64,000 bases of DNA from JACRLW01 sp050181465 (GTDB lineage: Bacteria; Planctomycetota; UBA1135; UBA2386): contig JBFXDD010000005.1 of assembly GCA_050181465.1 (NCBI GenBank), positions 124,001 to 188,000 of the forward strand, read 5' to 3'. Below, piece after piece: positions 53,430-62,393 of the stretch. Under the pieces are notes generated by a model that worked only from the letters and a program-made list of their open reading frames with translations, was not told the origin of the DNA and ran no database searches. The stretch's first letter is position 1. Every line of letters begins with the position of its first letter. Made by a program: the position numbers and the translations under genes.

Positions 53430-53690
53430 GCCGACCACACTCGATACAGCGCCGTGCTTCGTTGGAGAACCGGTGAGGCGTTCGTTACGGCCACCGTCGA
53501 GTTCGAGGTCTTCGACGAAGACGTCTCCTTGGATGTCCATTCAGCCGCAGGTTCGATCGTTGAGTTCAGCGCGGACCCGGTGAACAACCGTGCGTTTCCG
53601 ATTCTCAGCTTCGGCTTCGTGGGTAGCGATCACGTCTTGGCGAGTCGACGGAGCAGACACACGATTCGCTGCGGGCCCGGCGTTGTGAAC
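53430..53690 (+). pseudogene. Decayed partial copy of the upstream regulatory-like gene
   Basis: The frame encodes YSAVLRWRTGEAFVTATVEF, DVSLDVHSAAGSIVEFSADP and NNRAFPILSFGFVGSDHVL. These match residues ~528-600 of the protein at 49955 (GRYRAVFRWRAGEAFVTAAG, DVSSDVRPAACSMVEFSVDT, TLPVLSFGFVGSDEVI) at about two-thirds identity. The match begins immediately after the stop of the beta-lactamase-like gene and ends near 53650; beyond that, similarity is lost. There is no start of its own (a TTG at 53412 overlaps the previous stop). A 5'- and 3'-truncated duplicate, probably not expressed as a protein. Confidence 0.72.
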
Positions 53691-53707
53691 CACTCGGCGG
53701 TCGGCAA

Positions 53708-56512
53708 TCACCCATCCACGCGGCGCGCCGCGGTCTTCCACGCGCGCCACTCGCGGGTGAGATAGTCGACTTGGATCATGCCGCCCGTGTAGCGCCAGCC
53801 GTTCATCTCGAGCCAGGCGCCGTCGTCGGTGGAGCTTTGGATGTCGAGTTGATGACGAGGGACGTCGATCGTGAGTTGCTCGGCGAAGGCGCGCATGCCG
53901 CGCCACAACATGGATGCGTGGGTCGCGGCGAGCGATTGAACGCTGCCGCTGGTGCGATCGAGTGCCGCACGCAGTCGCAGCGTGGTGACATCGAGACCGA
54001 GAGGGTCGATCGAAGCGTCCCGACGCAGAGCGAGAATTCGTGAAGTGCCGTCGACCATCAGTTCGTCATCGGTCAGAACGATGGGCGACGACGCGATGAC
54101 GCGCAGGTTGTCGAGATCACCGCCGTCGGTTCGTTCGCCGGCGTCGCTCACCGTCGCCGCGGGAGCGAGCAGGTCGATCTCCGGTGCCGATGATGGTCCC
54201 GGCCACAACTCGATGCGCGAACCGCCGGCAGCTTGCACGCCGCGGAGTCGATCGCCGCGCGCGAGTAGTCGCCGCCCGCTCGGCTCGATTCGTTCGAGGA
54301 CGGCCGGCGAGCCGTGCAACATCGCTGCCGCCGACGAGGGCAGCAGGAAGAGCCGATCGCCCTGACTGCGTCCTTGATCCACCGCGGCAACGTCACGCCG
54401 CACCAGGAGGACATCGCGATCGGCGAGCACGGCCGGCTGCGTGATCGCCAGAGTCCACCGCGAACCCAGGCCGTGTGCGACCAGAACGGCGCGCGGCAGA
54501 AGGGTCGGCAGAAAGGTGATGCGCCGCGAACTCAGCTCCGCGCTCTCAGCGGCGGCACCGACGGCGTTCTTGGTCCAGGCACCGCGCACTTCGGCGGGCG
54601 TCCCGCGCACGACGATCGCCGGTTGACCGATCGAGTGCGGCACCACATCGATTCGACCGCCGACCAGGGTCCCGCCGCCTTCCCGCTCGACGCGCGCCGG
54701 TGAGCCGAGAACCACGAGTCGCTGGCCGTCCCATGTCTCGATACGTTCGCCGAAGGTCCGAATCGCTTCCTGCCGACCCTTGCCGACGTCGAGCGTGGTG
54801 GCGAACTCGACCGCGGGTCCGCTCGCGACGATCGAGCGCACGACCTCGCGTCCCTCGATCGATGCCTCGAGTGCCGCCACGCCGACGACCTTGCCGCGAT
54901 CGCTCTGCACGGTGACGTCGGCGACATCCGACCGCAGATCGAGAGCCACGCTGCCGAGCGTCGATCGTTCGATCACGCATCGGCCGGTGCCGTCGACGAC
55001 GATCGGCTGACCCTTCGTCGGCACCGTCTCGACGTGAAAGCGCGACGGTGCGGCAGGATCCTCGCCCAGCTGCATCCGTTCGCCGAGCGGAGATCGCGAA
55101 TACACGAACCCCTTCGCAGACTCCGCGAGCAGCTCCGGCGAGGTGATCATCGCTGCGTTCGCCGTGCGCGCGATCGCGAGCCCGGCGTCGCCGGCGAGGA
55201 TGCGGATGCCGTCCTTGGCGACGATCGTGGACTCCTTCTTGTGATCGGTCAGCGTGGTCTGCTCTTCGAAGCGAAGGAGCCAGCGCGCCAGGAAACCGAG
55301 CCGCAGCGGATTGCCGCCGGCCAGCCGATGTTGCGGTGCCAGCCAACGTTCGAGGTCGACCAGCGATGCGCGGCCCTTGCAGCGCACCGAGATTCCGCGC
55401 GCCGGGTCGTCGAGCTGCGGATTGCCGTCGGCGACGATCACCGCGGGCTCTCCCGCGAGCGACGGACGGACGACCAACTCCGCGCAGCGCACCACGAAGG
55501 TGTCGAACGCGACCCGCACCGGCGCGCCGCGAAGCAGCAGGTTGCGCCAAGCGCCATCGCCGCCGGCCAACGGTTCGACTGTCGCCGCGGGGGCCGCGGT
55601 GTTCCGCTGCAGCAACGCGATCAACTCCTCGGCTTCCCCGTTCACCGCCTTGCCGCCGGCGAACTCGCCGAGGATGCGCACCGCATTGCGCATGGTGAGC
55701 CGACCGAACCCGGTGGCGACGTCCTCTCGGTATTGCAGCTTGCCGCTCGCCTGAAGGGTGCCGGCACGACTTCGCACGACGGGATCGTTGGCGATGTCGA
55801 ATCGCAGAGTGCCGCCGACCTCGTCCTCGCCGCGAGGCACGAAGCCGTCGACGCCGCGACCGGTCATCGTCACTTCACCGGCCCCGAGCAGCTTGGCTTC
55901 GAAGGGCACCTGGTCGTCCGGGGTGCGCAGGTGAATCCCGCTGTCGTCCTGTCGCACGAGCGCGCGGGCGATCGCGATGCGGATGTCGGACTGCGACGAG
56001 CCGGGGACCGACGTCAGCACGATGTCCGCGAGGTCCATGTCGCGATCCTCGCGGATCGAGGGGCGACCCTCTTCGTCGCGGCCGATCTGCACGAGCGCTT
56101 CGCGCGCGACGATCTTCGCCACCGCCTTCTCACTCGGCGGGTTCGTCGTCCGATCGACGCGATATACGTCGACCGTGACGCGATCGAGATGCACGAGGTC
56201 GGACGACACCGTCGCGCTGTCCTCGGCGACGAATCGGTAGCGGCGAAGCCGTCGCCTCGAACCGTCGGCGAGCGTGATCTCGACCTTCGGTTCGATCTGG
56301 AATCGCCCGCGCATCGACACCGCGACCGCGCTGTTGCGATCGCCGTCGGGATTGCCGATGACGATCTCGGGCGGCGGCCGTCGCGAGCTCTCGACCGGCT
56401 TCTTCGAGCCGCCGCTCCCCGTGCTCGCGAAGTTCTCGAAACCGATCGCGAAGTGCATGACGCCGAGGGCGACGACGATGAGCACGATCGCGAGGAAGAG
56501 GCGGCGGATCAT
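53708..56512 (-). CDS. Large LptC/LptA-like periplasmic LPS-transport protein
   Basis: 934 residues. An N-terminal hydrophobic anchor (LFLAIVLIVVALGVMHFAIG) is followed by long stretches of OstA/LptA/LptC-type beta strands: VSMRGRFQIEPKVEITLADG, LLGAGEVTMTGRGVDGFVPR, VDGTGRCVIERSTLGSVALD, GSPARVEREGGGTLVGGRID. The opening ~200 residues fit LptC (inner-membrane anchor with a periplasmic jellyroll) and the rest fits repeated LptA-like domains, suggesting a single bridge across the periplasm. It follows kdsD by about 20 bases on the same strand, which parallels the kdsD-kdsC-lptC-lptA order of enterobacteria. The fusion and size are unusual. Confidence 0.75.
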   Translation of the reverse strand: MIRRLFLAIVLIVVALGVMHFAIGFENFASTGSGGSKKPVESSRRPPPEIVIGNPDGDRNSAVAVSMRGRFQIEPKVEITLADGSRRRLRRYRFVAEDSATVSSDLVHLDRVTVDVYRVDRTTNPPSEKAVAKIVAREALVQIGRDEEGRPSIREDRDMDLADIVLTSVPGSSQSDIRIAIARALVRQDDSGIHLRTPDDQVPFEAKLLGAGEVTMTGRGVDGFVPRGEDEVGGTLRFDIANDPVVRSRAGTLQASGKLQYREDVATGFGRLTMRNAVRILGEFAGGKAVNGEAEELIALLQRNTAAPAATVEPLAGGDGAWRNLLLRGAPVRVAFDTFVVRCAELVVRPSLAGEPAVIVADGNPQLDDPARGISVRCKGRASLVDLERWLAPQHRLAGGNPLRLGFLARWLLRFEEQTTLTDHKKESTIVAKDGIRILAGDAGLAIARTANAAMITSPELLAESAKGFVYSRSPLGERMQLGEDPAAPSRFHVETVPTKGQPIVVDGTGRCVIERSTLGSVALDLRSDVADVTVQSDRGKVVGVAALEASIEGREVVRSIVASGPAVEFATTLDVGKGRQEAIRTFGERIETWDGQRLVVLGSPARVEREGGGTLVGGRIDVVPHSIGQPAIVVRGTPAEVRGAWTKNAVGAAAESAELSSRRITFLPTLLPRAVLVAHGLGSRWTLAITQPAVLADRDVLLVRRDVAAVDQGRSQGDRLFLLPSSAAAMLHGSPAVLERIEPSGRRLLARGDRLRGVQAAGGSRIELWPGPSSAPEIDLLAPAATVSDAGERTDGGDLDNLRVIASSPIVLTDDELMVDGTSRILALRRDASIDPLGLDVTTLRLRAALDRTSGSVQSLAATHASMLWRGMRAFAEQLTIDVPRHQLDIQSSTDDGAWLEMNGWRYTGGMIQVDYLTREWRAWKTAARRVDG

Positions 56513-56532
56513 CGGCGGGTCATGCGTGAACG

Positions 56533-57507
56533 TCAGCCGATGCGCAGGTCGAGCAGATCTTGCACGTCGAGGAGCCCGACCAGCCGACCGTCGGCGGCCA
56601 CGACCGGCAACTGGTCGACGCGGAAGTTGTGAAGGCTGGCGAGCGCTTCGATCGCGAAGGTGTCGGGCGAGATCGCGCGCGGGTTGCGGGTCATCACGTC
56701 GTCGATGCGCTGCGATCGTAGGTCTGTGACCGCAGCGGACTCGAGCAGCCGTCGCAGATCACCATCGGTGAAGAAGCCGACCAGCCGATCGCCCGAGTCG
56801 ACCACGCTGGTGGCGCCGGGGCGGCCGGGGGTGCGGGTCATCACGCCGATCGTCTCGAGCAGGCTGACCCCGCTGCGCACGATCGGGTTACGGTCGCCGC
56901 GGCGCATCAGCTCCTCGACGCGCATCAGTCGCCGGCCGAGGTCGCCGCCGGGGTGGTAGCGCGCGAAGTCCTCCGGGCCGAAGTTCCGGCCCTCCTGGAC
57001 CACGATCGCCAAGGCGTCGCCCAGGCACAGCATCGCGGTCGTGGACACCGTCGGCGCGAGCCGCAGCGTGCCGGCCTCTTCGAGATCACCGAGCGCGAGC
57101 ACGAGGTCGGCGTGCTTGGCGAGAGTCGACTCCCGCGATTGGGTCATCGCCACCACCCGGCAACCCACTGCCTTGACCGGGCCGAGCAGGCGCAGGACTT
57201 CTTCGGTTTCCCCCGACTTCGACAGGGCCAGCAAGAGGTCGCCGCGCGCAATGCGGCCCAGATCGCCGTGGATCGCTTCGGCGGGATGCAGATAGATTGA
57301 CGGCGTGCCGGTCGAGGCGAAGGTGGCGGAGAGCTTCTGCGCAATGATCCCGGCCTTGCCCATGCCGGCCGTGACCACGCGGCCGTCGAGGGCAAGGATC
57401 GCGTCGACCGTGCGGAGGAAGTCGCCGTCGACCCGCTCGGCCACCTGACGCAGGGCGTCGGCCTCGGTGGCGATGATCGCTCGTGCGCGCTGGATGCGGT
57501 CGTCCAT
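56533..57507 (-). CDS. kdsD: D-arabinose-5-phosphate isomerase (KpsF/KdsD family)
   Basis: 324 residues. SIS domain ~30-170: TAGMGKAGIIAQKLSATFAS, YLHPAEAIHGDLGRIARGDL, LALSKSGETEEVLRLLGPVK. Two CBS domains follow (~205-320: NPIVRSGVSLLETIGVMT, MTRNPRAISPDTFAIEALAS). The enzyme converts ribulose 5-phosphate to arabinose 5-phosphate for Kdo, the inner sugar of LPS. GKAGIIAQKLSATFASTGTP with its catalytic and substrate-binding residues is intact. The ATG at 57507 is chosen over 57552. Located with the LptC/LptA-like gene, it supports LPS synthesis. Confidence 0.96.
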   Translation of the reverse strand: MDDRIQRARAIIATEADALRQVAERVDGDFLRTVDAILALDGRVVTAGMGKAGIIAQKLSATFASTGTPSIYLHPAEAIHGDLGRIARGDLLLALSKSGETEEVLRLLGPVKAVGCRVVAMTQSRESTLAKHADLVLALGDLEEAGTLRLAPTVSTTAMLCLGDALAIVVQEGRNFGPEDFARYHPGGDLGRRLMRVEELMRRGDRNPIVRSGVSLLETIGVMTRTPGRPGATSVVDSGDRLVGFFTDGDLRRLLESAAVTDLRSQRIDDVMTRNPRAISPDTFAIEALASLHNFRVDQLPVVAADGRLVGLLDVQDLLDLRIG

Positions 57508-57618
57508 CAGGTGCGGGGTACCAGCGCGGATTATGCGCTGTCTCGCCGGCAACTGCGATCGCGGTCAGCAGGTCTGGACCACTTCGCGCGCGCGCCCCCC
57601 TCGCGTAGACTCCGCGTG

Positions 57619-58449
57619 ATGTCCTACCGGGTCGATCTGCCGGTCTTTTCAGGCCCGCTGGATCTGCTGCTCCACTTGGTGAAGCAGCAGGAGGTGGACG
57701 TCCACGAGATCAGGATTGCAGCGATCCTCGACCAATACCTTCGACATCTCGAAGTCCTGCGCGAACTCGACCTCTCCGACCTCGGCGATTTCCTGGTGAT
57801 GGCCAGCACGCTGATGGAGATCAAGTCGCGCGAGATGCTTCCGAACGAGACCGTCGAAGTGGAGGCCGAGTTGGACCCCCGCGACGACCTCATCCGTCGA
57901 CTGCTCGAGTACAAGCGCTATCGCGACCTGTCCCGCCGACTCGATCGCCTGGCCCAGCGGCGCGCGCGGATGGTCGACGTCGCCTTGCCCTTGCCCGAGG
58001 CCGTGCAGGACACCTGGAAGCGCCGCGAGGAGAACGCCGACGGCCTCGACCTGGGCGACATCGAGATTTGGACCCTCACTGCGGCCTTCGCCAAGCTGCT
58101 GGAAGAGACCGGCTCGCAGCGGAGCACGCTGGAGATCGAGGTGGACAAGCGCGGCATGCGCTACTTCGTCGACGACGTGCTGTCGCGCACGCGCGGCAAA
58201 GGCGAGGTTCGATTCGAAGCACTGTTTGCCGAGAGGACCGGGCGATTGGCGCTCATCGGAGTCTTCATCGCCGTGCTCGAAATGATGAAGCAGGGCGTAC
58301 TGCGCGCCTGGCAAGGCGACCGCCATGGCGAGATCCTCGTGATCTATCGCGGCGATGAATCCCTCACCGCCGACCAGATCCTGGCCGGCGGCGAACGGCT
58401 CGACGAAGAAGCCCCCATCGAGATCGAGCCCGAACCGACCGAGGACTGA
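57619..58449 (+). CDS. scpA: Segregation and condensation protein A
   Basis: 276 residues. Starts YRVDLPVFSGPLDLLLHLVK, the ScpA signature; continues EIRIAAILDQYLRHLEVLRE and VMASTLMEIKSREMLPNETV. The C-terminal winged helix (GKGEVRFEALFAERTGRLAL, AVLEMMKQGVLRAWQGDR) binds SMC. ScpA is the kleisin bridging the SMC heads in the bacterial condensin; its usual partner scpB is not seen in this window. The start ATG at 57619 is 111 bases divergent from kdsD. Tail is acidic (EEAPIEIEPEPTED). Confidence 0.95.
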   Translation: MSYRVDLPVFSGPLDLLLHLVKQQEVDVHEIRIAAILDQYLRHLEVLRELDLSDLGDFLVMASTLMEIKSREMLPNETVEVEAELDPRDDLIRRLLEYKRYRDLSRRLDRLAQRRARMVDVALPLPEAVQDTWKRREENADGLDLGDIEIWTLTAAFAKLLEETGSQRSTLEIEVDKRGMRYFVDDVLSRTRGKGEVRFEALFAERTGRLALIGVFIAVLEMMKQGVLRAWQGDRHGEILVIYRGDESLTADQILAGGERLDEEAPIEIEPEPTED

Positions 58450-58452
58450 ACC

Positions 58453-60366
58453 ATGACTCTTCGGAGCCTGCTCGTCGGCACCATTCTCATGGGGATGGTG
58501 GCGGTGCAGTATTCCCCTGCTCTCGAGCCACCCAGAGCAGCACAGCGCGCGGCGGATTCTCAGCATCTCGTGACGGCGCATCGCGTGGCGGTGATTCTCC
58601 GGCGCGCCGACGGCACGCCCTGGGCGGACGCGCACGTCCATGCTCGAGCGGGCTACTGGACGCCCGGCTGGGTGCTGCCCGGCTCGCCGCAGGCGGACGG
58701 CAAGAGCGACGCGAACGGTCGCTGCATCCTGTCGCTGGCGCCGTGCACGGAACACTGGATCTGGGCGGAGTCGGCGACGGACGACGGGAAGCGATGGATC
58801 GCGGATGCGGTCTCCTTGCGAGCCGAGAAGTCGGTGCGATTGGTCGCGCGACCCGATCCGGTCGGACCCACGATTCTTCGGCTGCGAAGCCAAGAAGACC
58901 GTTGCGCACGGGTGCGCGTTCGCGATCGCGCGTTGGGCTGGGAGCGGGAGTTCGAGGGGCTGCCCACCGAGTTGCGACTCGAAGCGCCGCCGTCGCCGTG
59001 GCTCGAAGTCGTGGTGTTCGATCCGGAGAGCCGGCCGAGTCTGCTGGTGGATGTTCAGAACGACGGCCGCGAGCACGTGATCGAGCCGGAGAGCACGCGT
59101 GTGCAGGAGGTCGTCGTCGTCGCGCCGCCGGCCGGCATCGATCCTGCGGATCTTCGCTTGCAGCTCTGGCATCGTGGCGAGACCTTCGATCTCGCCGCCT
59201 TCGATGCGCAGGGTCGCACCCGTTTCGACTTCGATCGCTGGCAGGGGCTCGTCGACGGCCGCGGGCAGTGCGCGAAGCAGTCGGGAAGTGCCTATGTGGT
59301 GAACGGTGACGCGATCGACCCGGTGGTGATCGACCTCGTCTGGTCGGACTACCGGCGCCCGGACACGACTCTCCCGATCCCGGTTCATGTGCGAGCGCGC
59401 GAGCGCACGGGCGGGTGGTTTCGCATCCAACTCGGCGGGGAGGAGCTCGACCACGCCTCACTGCGCCGAGCGGTCGAGCTCGAGCACGCGCACGGCGAAC
59501 GGCGGAATCCGATCCGGTTTGCCTTGGACGAGCGCCTCGCTGGTCGTCGCGTGCCGTTGTCGATGAGCTTGAAAGAGTTCCCGCTCTGGTTGACCGGAGC
59601 CGCGCGGAGCGACGCAGCGCTAGCACGACAATGGCAGCCTTGGCTGGACGGAGTCGTGCCGATCCTCCTCGATGTTCCGCCGGATTCGGCGAGCCCGCCG
59701 CAGATCGACCTCGATCTGGCGACGGACTTCGTTCGCTGCGAACTGACCTTCGTCGGTGTCGATCGATTGCCGCTCGCAGACCAGTTCGTGCGCTGGTGGG
59801 TGCGACCGTCCGATCACGCCTGGCGCATGGATGTGCGCACCGATCCGAAGGGTGTCGCGCGGTTTCTCCTCCCGAAGAAGCTGACGAGTGACGCCTGGTG
59901 TTGGCATGTCTCGCCGCAGGGCTGGACCAGCTTCCTGCTCAATGAGCTTGCGATCGCCGAAGTCGCGAGGCGGACCGGCGTTCTTCGGGCCGAGATCCAG
60001 ATGCTGCCGGTGCATCGGGTCCGCCTGGCCTGCGCCGAGCCGATGGACGTCACGCTGGCCGTGCGGTTCGACGACCAGCGATTGGATCCGATTCCCGCTG
60101 CGGCCGTCTCCGACCGACCCGAGTGGATCGCCGTCGCTCGTCCCGAGAACGCGCTCGCTGGTTTCCGCGAGATCTACGAGTTCCGCACGTACCGGCTGCC
60201 CGACGACCTGATCGCGGTCCCCGCACTGCCGCTGCGCAGCGTGATCCACCTCCGTTCACGGGTGACCGACGGCCAGCGACCCGAGGGCTTCCGGCGCCCG
60301 ACCAACTTCGCGATCGAGGCATCGGTCGAGCCGCAAGTTCTCGAGTTCGTGCTGGAGCAGAGGTGA
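58453..60366 (+). CDS. Secreted beta-sandwich protein of unknown function
   Basis: 637 residues starting 3 bases after the scpA stop. A hydrophobic N-terminus (LRSLLVGTILMGMVAVQYSP) is a signal peptide or anchor. The rest is several regulatory or Ig-like beta units: VILRRADGTPWADAHVHARA, ILRLRSQEDRCARVRVRD, IPVHVRARERTGGWFRIQLG, CELTFVGVDRLPLADQFVRW. No catalytic motif. Same broad class as the proteins at 16921 and 49955. It ends in the first bases of repeat copy I, whose left arm starts at about 60367. Confidence 0.62.
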   Translation: MTLRSLLVGTILMGMVAVQYSPALEPPRAAQRAADSQHLVTAHRVAVILRRADGTPWADAHVHARAGYWTPGWVLPGSPQADGKSDANGRCILSLAPCTEHWIWAESATDDGKRWIADAVSLRAEKSVRLVARPDPVGPTILRLRSQEDRCARVRVRDRALGWEREFEGLPTELRLEAPPSPWLEVVVFDPESRPSLLVDVQNDGREHVIEPESTRVQEVVVVAPPAGIDPADLRLQLWHRGETFDLAAFDAQGRTRFDFDRWQGLVDGRGQCAKQSGSAYVVNGDAIDPVVIDLVWSDYRRPDTTLPIPVHVRARERTGGWFRIQLGGEELDHASLRRAVELEHAHGERRNPIRFALDERLAGRRVPLSMSLKEFPLWLTGAARSDAALARQWQPWLDGVVPILLDVPPDSASPPQIDLDLATDFVRCELTFVGVDRLPLADQFVRWWVRPSDHAWRMDVRTDPKGVARFLLPKKLTSDAWCWHVSPQGWTSFLLNELAIAEVARRTGVLRAEIQMLPVHRVRLACAEPMDVTLAVRFDDQRLDPIPAAAVSDRPEWIAVARPENALAGFREIYEFRTYRLPDDLIAVPALPLRSVIHLRSRVTDGQRPEGFRRPTNFAIEASVEPQVLEFVLEQR

Positions 60367-60553
60367 GCCACCCTGACTATTCGTGAACGTCGTCGCGAGA
60401 TCGCCGCAGGTCGATGCTCGGCATGGAGCTACGTCGTGCGACGACCGAGGCGTAGCCGTAGCTACGCTGCCAGGGAGGAGCCGCCGCCGCCGCGCCGCCG
60501 CCGAGCGCGGCTTGCGGCGATCGCAGCAGATGTTCACGAATAGTTCGGGCTAG
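60367..60553. repeat. Dispersed palindromic element, copy I (long form, ~187 bp)
   Basis: GCCA (60367-60370) to CTAG (60550-60553). Left core CCCTGACTATTCGTGAACGT, right core GATGTTCACGAATAGTTCGG. The centre has GGTCGATGCTCGGCATGGAG, CGTAGCCGTAGCTACG and GCGGCGATCGCAGCAG. It lies between convergent genes and supplies the TAG stop of the minus-strand gene. Confidence 0.88.
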
Positions 60554-61350
60554 ATCCCCGCGTCGCGCGGCATGCCGGCAAGTTCGAGCGCGGCCCGCAG
60601 CGTGTCGGCGTCGGCGCGTGCGAAGTCGGCCTCGTCGTCGTAGCACCATCGCCCAAAGAGCTCGGCGGCACCCAACGCCTGCGGGAAGTGCGGCGCGGGC
60701 AACTCGACCGGTCGCGGGCAGAACCACGTCGTGCGGCCGTCATCGATCAGGTTGAAGGCCGCGGTGGCACGCAGTGCCGCGAGTTCCAGCGCGACTGCCA
60801 GGCGCTGGTCGCGCTCGCCGTCGATCCGCAGCAGCAGCAGCGGGCACGGTGCCTGGGCTCGTGCGAGGCGGACATTCGGGAAGCGGGCGAGAACGGCGCT
60901 GCTCGCGGCTTCGTACTCGAGGCCGGCGAGGAATCCGGTTCGGTCGCCGAGCAGGTGGCCGTGACTCCGCACGATCGAGGCTGCGGCGCCGACGGTGTTG
61001 AGCAGGAAGGTCCCCTCGACCGCCGCGGCGATCGACGAACCGTTGGTCAGCAGTGCGAGATCGGGCTCGCGACGGAACTCGGCAGCCCACAGGATCGCTG
61101 CGCTCGCCGCGAAGGGGTGCCGATTCGGCGTCATCACCACGCCCTCGCCGCGCCAGATCGCCTCAGCGGCGATGATCTCGGCGCCGTGGTCGCGCGCGAT
61201 CGCCGGGCGACTCGCCAGCGGCCGACCACGGCGGTTGCGACGCTCCGGCAGCCAACAGAGTTCGACCGCGCGATCGAAGAGTTCGAGCGACCGCACCGCC
61301 GCAGGACGGAAATCGCCGCTCGGAAGGCGGTCGGGCGGTGCGACGCTCAT
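60550..61350 (-). CDS. Conserved-looking protein of unknown function, possibly HIT-like
   Basis: 266 residues from the ATG at 61350 (an ATG at 61443 would add 31). The middle reads VVMTPNRHPFAASAAILWAA, then LLNTVGAAASIVRSHGHLLG, where HPF and SHGHLL are reminiscent of HIT/ATP-adenylyltransferase-type patterns; similarity is weak and no exact HxHxHxx is present. The remainder is Arg/Ala-rich. Its TAG stop is the terminal CTAG of repeat copy I, so the element ends the frame. It is divergent from fmt; the promoter of both should lie in 61351-61460. No firm function. Confidence 0.55.
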   Translation of the reverse strand: MSVAPPDRLPSGDFRPAAVRSLELFDRAVELCWLPERRNRRGRPLASRPAIARDHGAEIIAAEAIWRGEGVVMTPNRHPFAASAAILWAAEFRREPDLALLTNGSSIAAAVEGTFLLNTVGAAASIVRSHGHLLGDRTGFLAGLEYEAASSAVLARFPNVRLARAQAPCPLLLLRIDGERDQRLAVALELAALRATAAFNLIDDGRTTWFCPRPVELPAPHFPQALGAAELFGRWCYDDEADFARADADTLRAALELAGMPRDAGI

Positions 61351-61460
61351 TTGGCGGCCGGATTGCGAGGGGTCGACACCACGGATAGCCTCCCCTGTCG
61401 ATCCGACGCTGTCGAGATCGACCTGCCCCTCCGCGTCCGACATCTGCCGAGCCCCTGCCC

Positions 61461-62393
61461 TTGAGAATCGTCTTCTTCGGTTGTGGGGACTATGCCTGTC
61501 CCTCGCTGGATGCCCTGCTCGCCGCGAAGCTGAAGCCCGATCTGGTCGTGACCAAGCCCGATGCGGCTCGTGGGCGCGGGCGGAAGATCTACCCGGCTCC
61601 AGTCCGCCTCCACGCGGAGGAGCTTGGCCTGAGGGTAGCGCAGCCGGAGAACCCGCACGATCCCGGCTTCATGGAGGAACTCGGCGCGATGAAGCCGGAC
61701 GTCGGACTGGTCGTCAGCTACGGCGTGATCCTTCGCACCGAGCTGATCAAGTTGCCGCGGCACGGAATGCTGAATGCGCACGCGTCGCTCCTGCCGCAGT
61801 TCCGGGGCGCAGCACCCATCGAACACGCGATCTGGCAGGGCCATACCGAGACCGGCGTGACGATCATGCGGATCGTCGAGCAGCTCGACGCAGGGGACAT
61901 CCTCATGCAGGAGCGCACGGCGATCGATCCACGCGAGAACGCGGGCATGCTGCGCGAACGACTCGCGGCCCTCTCCGGCGCGGCCTTCTGCAAGGCCGTC
62001 GAAGTGTTGCGTAACGGTGGCGCGGAGTTCATTCCCCAGGATCACGGCAAGGCCACGCACGCGCGCAAGCTCGAGAAGCCCGACGGCGTCATCGATTGGT
62101 CGAAGCCGGCCGATCAGATCGCGCTGCTCGTGCGCGCGATGACCCCAAAGCCGGGCGCACAGACGCGGCTCGGTTCGAAGCGATTCATCGTGCTCGAAGG
62201 GGAGGTCGAAGAAGATCGTTACGGGATGGGCGTTCACGGCGGCGTGCAGTCCGCCGGCGAGGAAGGCATCCGTGTTTGCACCGGCAAGCAGCTCTACCGC
62301 ATCACGAAGATCAAGCCCGACAACGGGCGGACGATGACTGCGGGCGAATTCGTGCGCGGCCACTCGATCCCACCCGACGCCCGGTTCACGTGA
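61461..62393 (+). CDS. fmt: Methionyl-tRNA formyltransferase
   Basis: 310 residues from a TTG start. MRIVFFGCGDYACPSLDALL opens the family fold. The active-site segment GMLNAHASLLPQFRGAAPIE, with Asn, His and the SLLPxxRG signature, binds 10-formyl-THF, followed by GVTIMRIVEQLDAGDILMQE. The enzyme formylates Met-tRNA for initiation. The C-terminal OB-like domain is present (KPDGVIDWSKPADQIALLVR). Its stop overlaps rsmB as GTGA, so the two are translationally coupled. TTG is a weak start but gives the normal length. Confidence 0.95.
   Translation: MRIVFFGCGDYACPSLDALLAAKLKPDLVVTKPDAARGRGRKIYPAPVRLHAEELGLRVAQPENPHDPGFMEELGAMKPDVGLVVSYGVILRTELIKLPRHGMLNAHASLLPQFRGAAPIEHAIWQGHTETGVTIMRIVEQLDAGDILMQERTAIDPRENAGMLRERLAALSGAAFCKAVEVLRNGGAEFIPQDHGKATHARKLEKPDGVIDWSKPADQIALLVRAMTPKPGAQTRLGSKRFIVLEGEVEEDRYGMGVHGGVQSAGEEGIRVCTGKQLYRITKIKPDNGRTMTAGEFVRGHSIPPDARFT

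Noticed and set aside
56520..56540. A tenth repeat copy near the kdsD stop (TGCGTGAACGTC)
   Set aside because: Only about 12 bases match the repeat core; no opposite arm or CTAG end is present.
57649..59454. A 601-codon minus-strand frame
   Set aside because: Antisense to scpA and the secreted protein. scpA is unmistakable on the plus strand.
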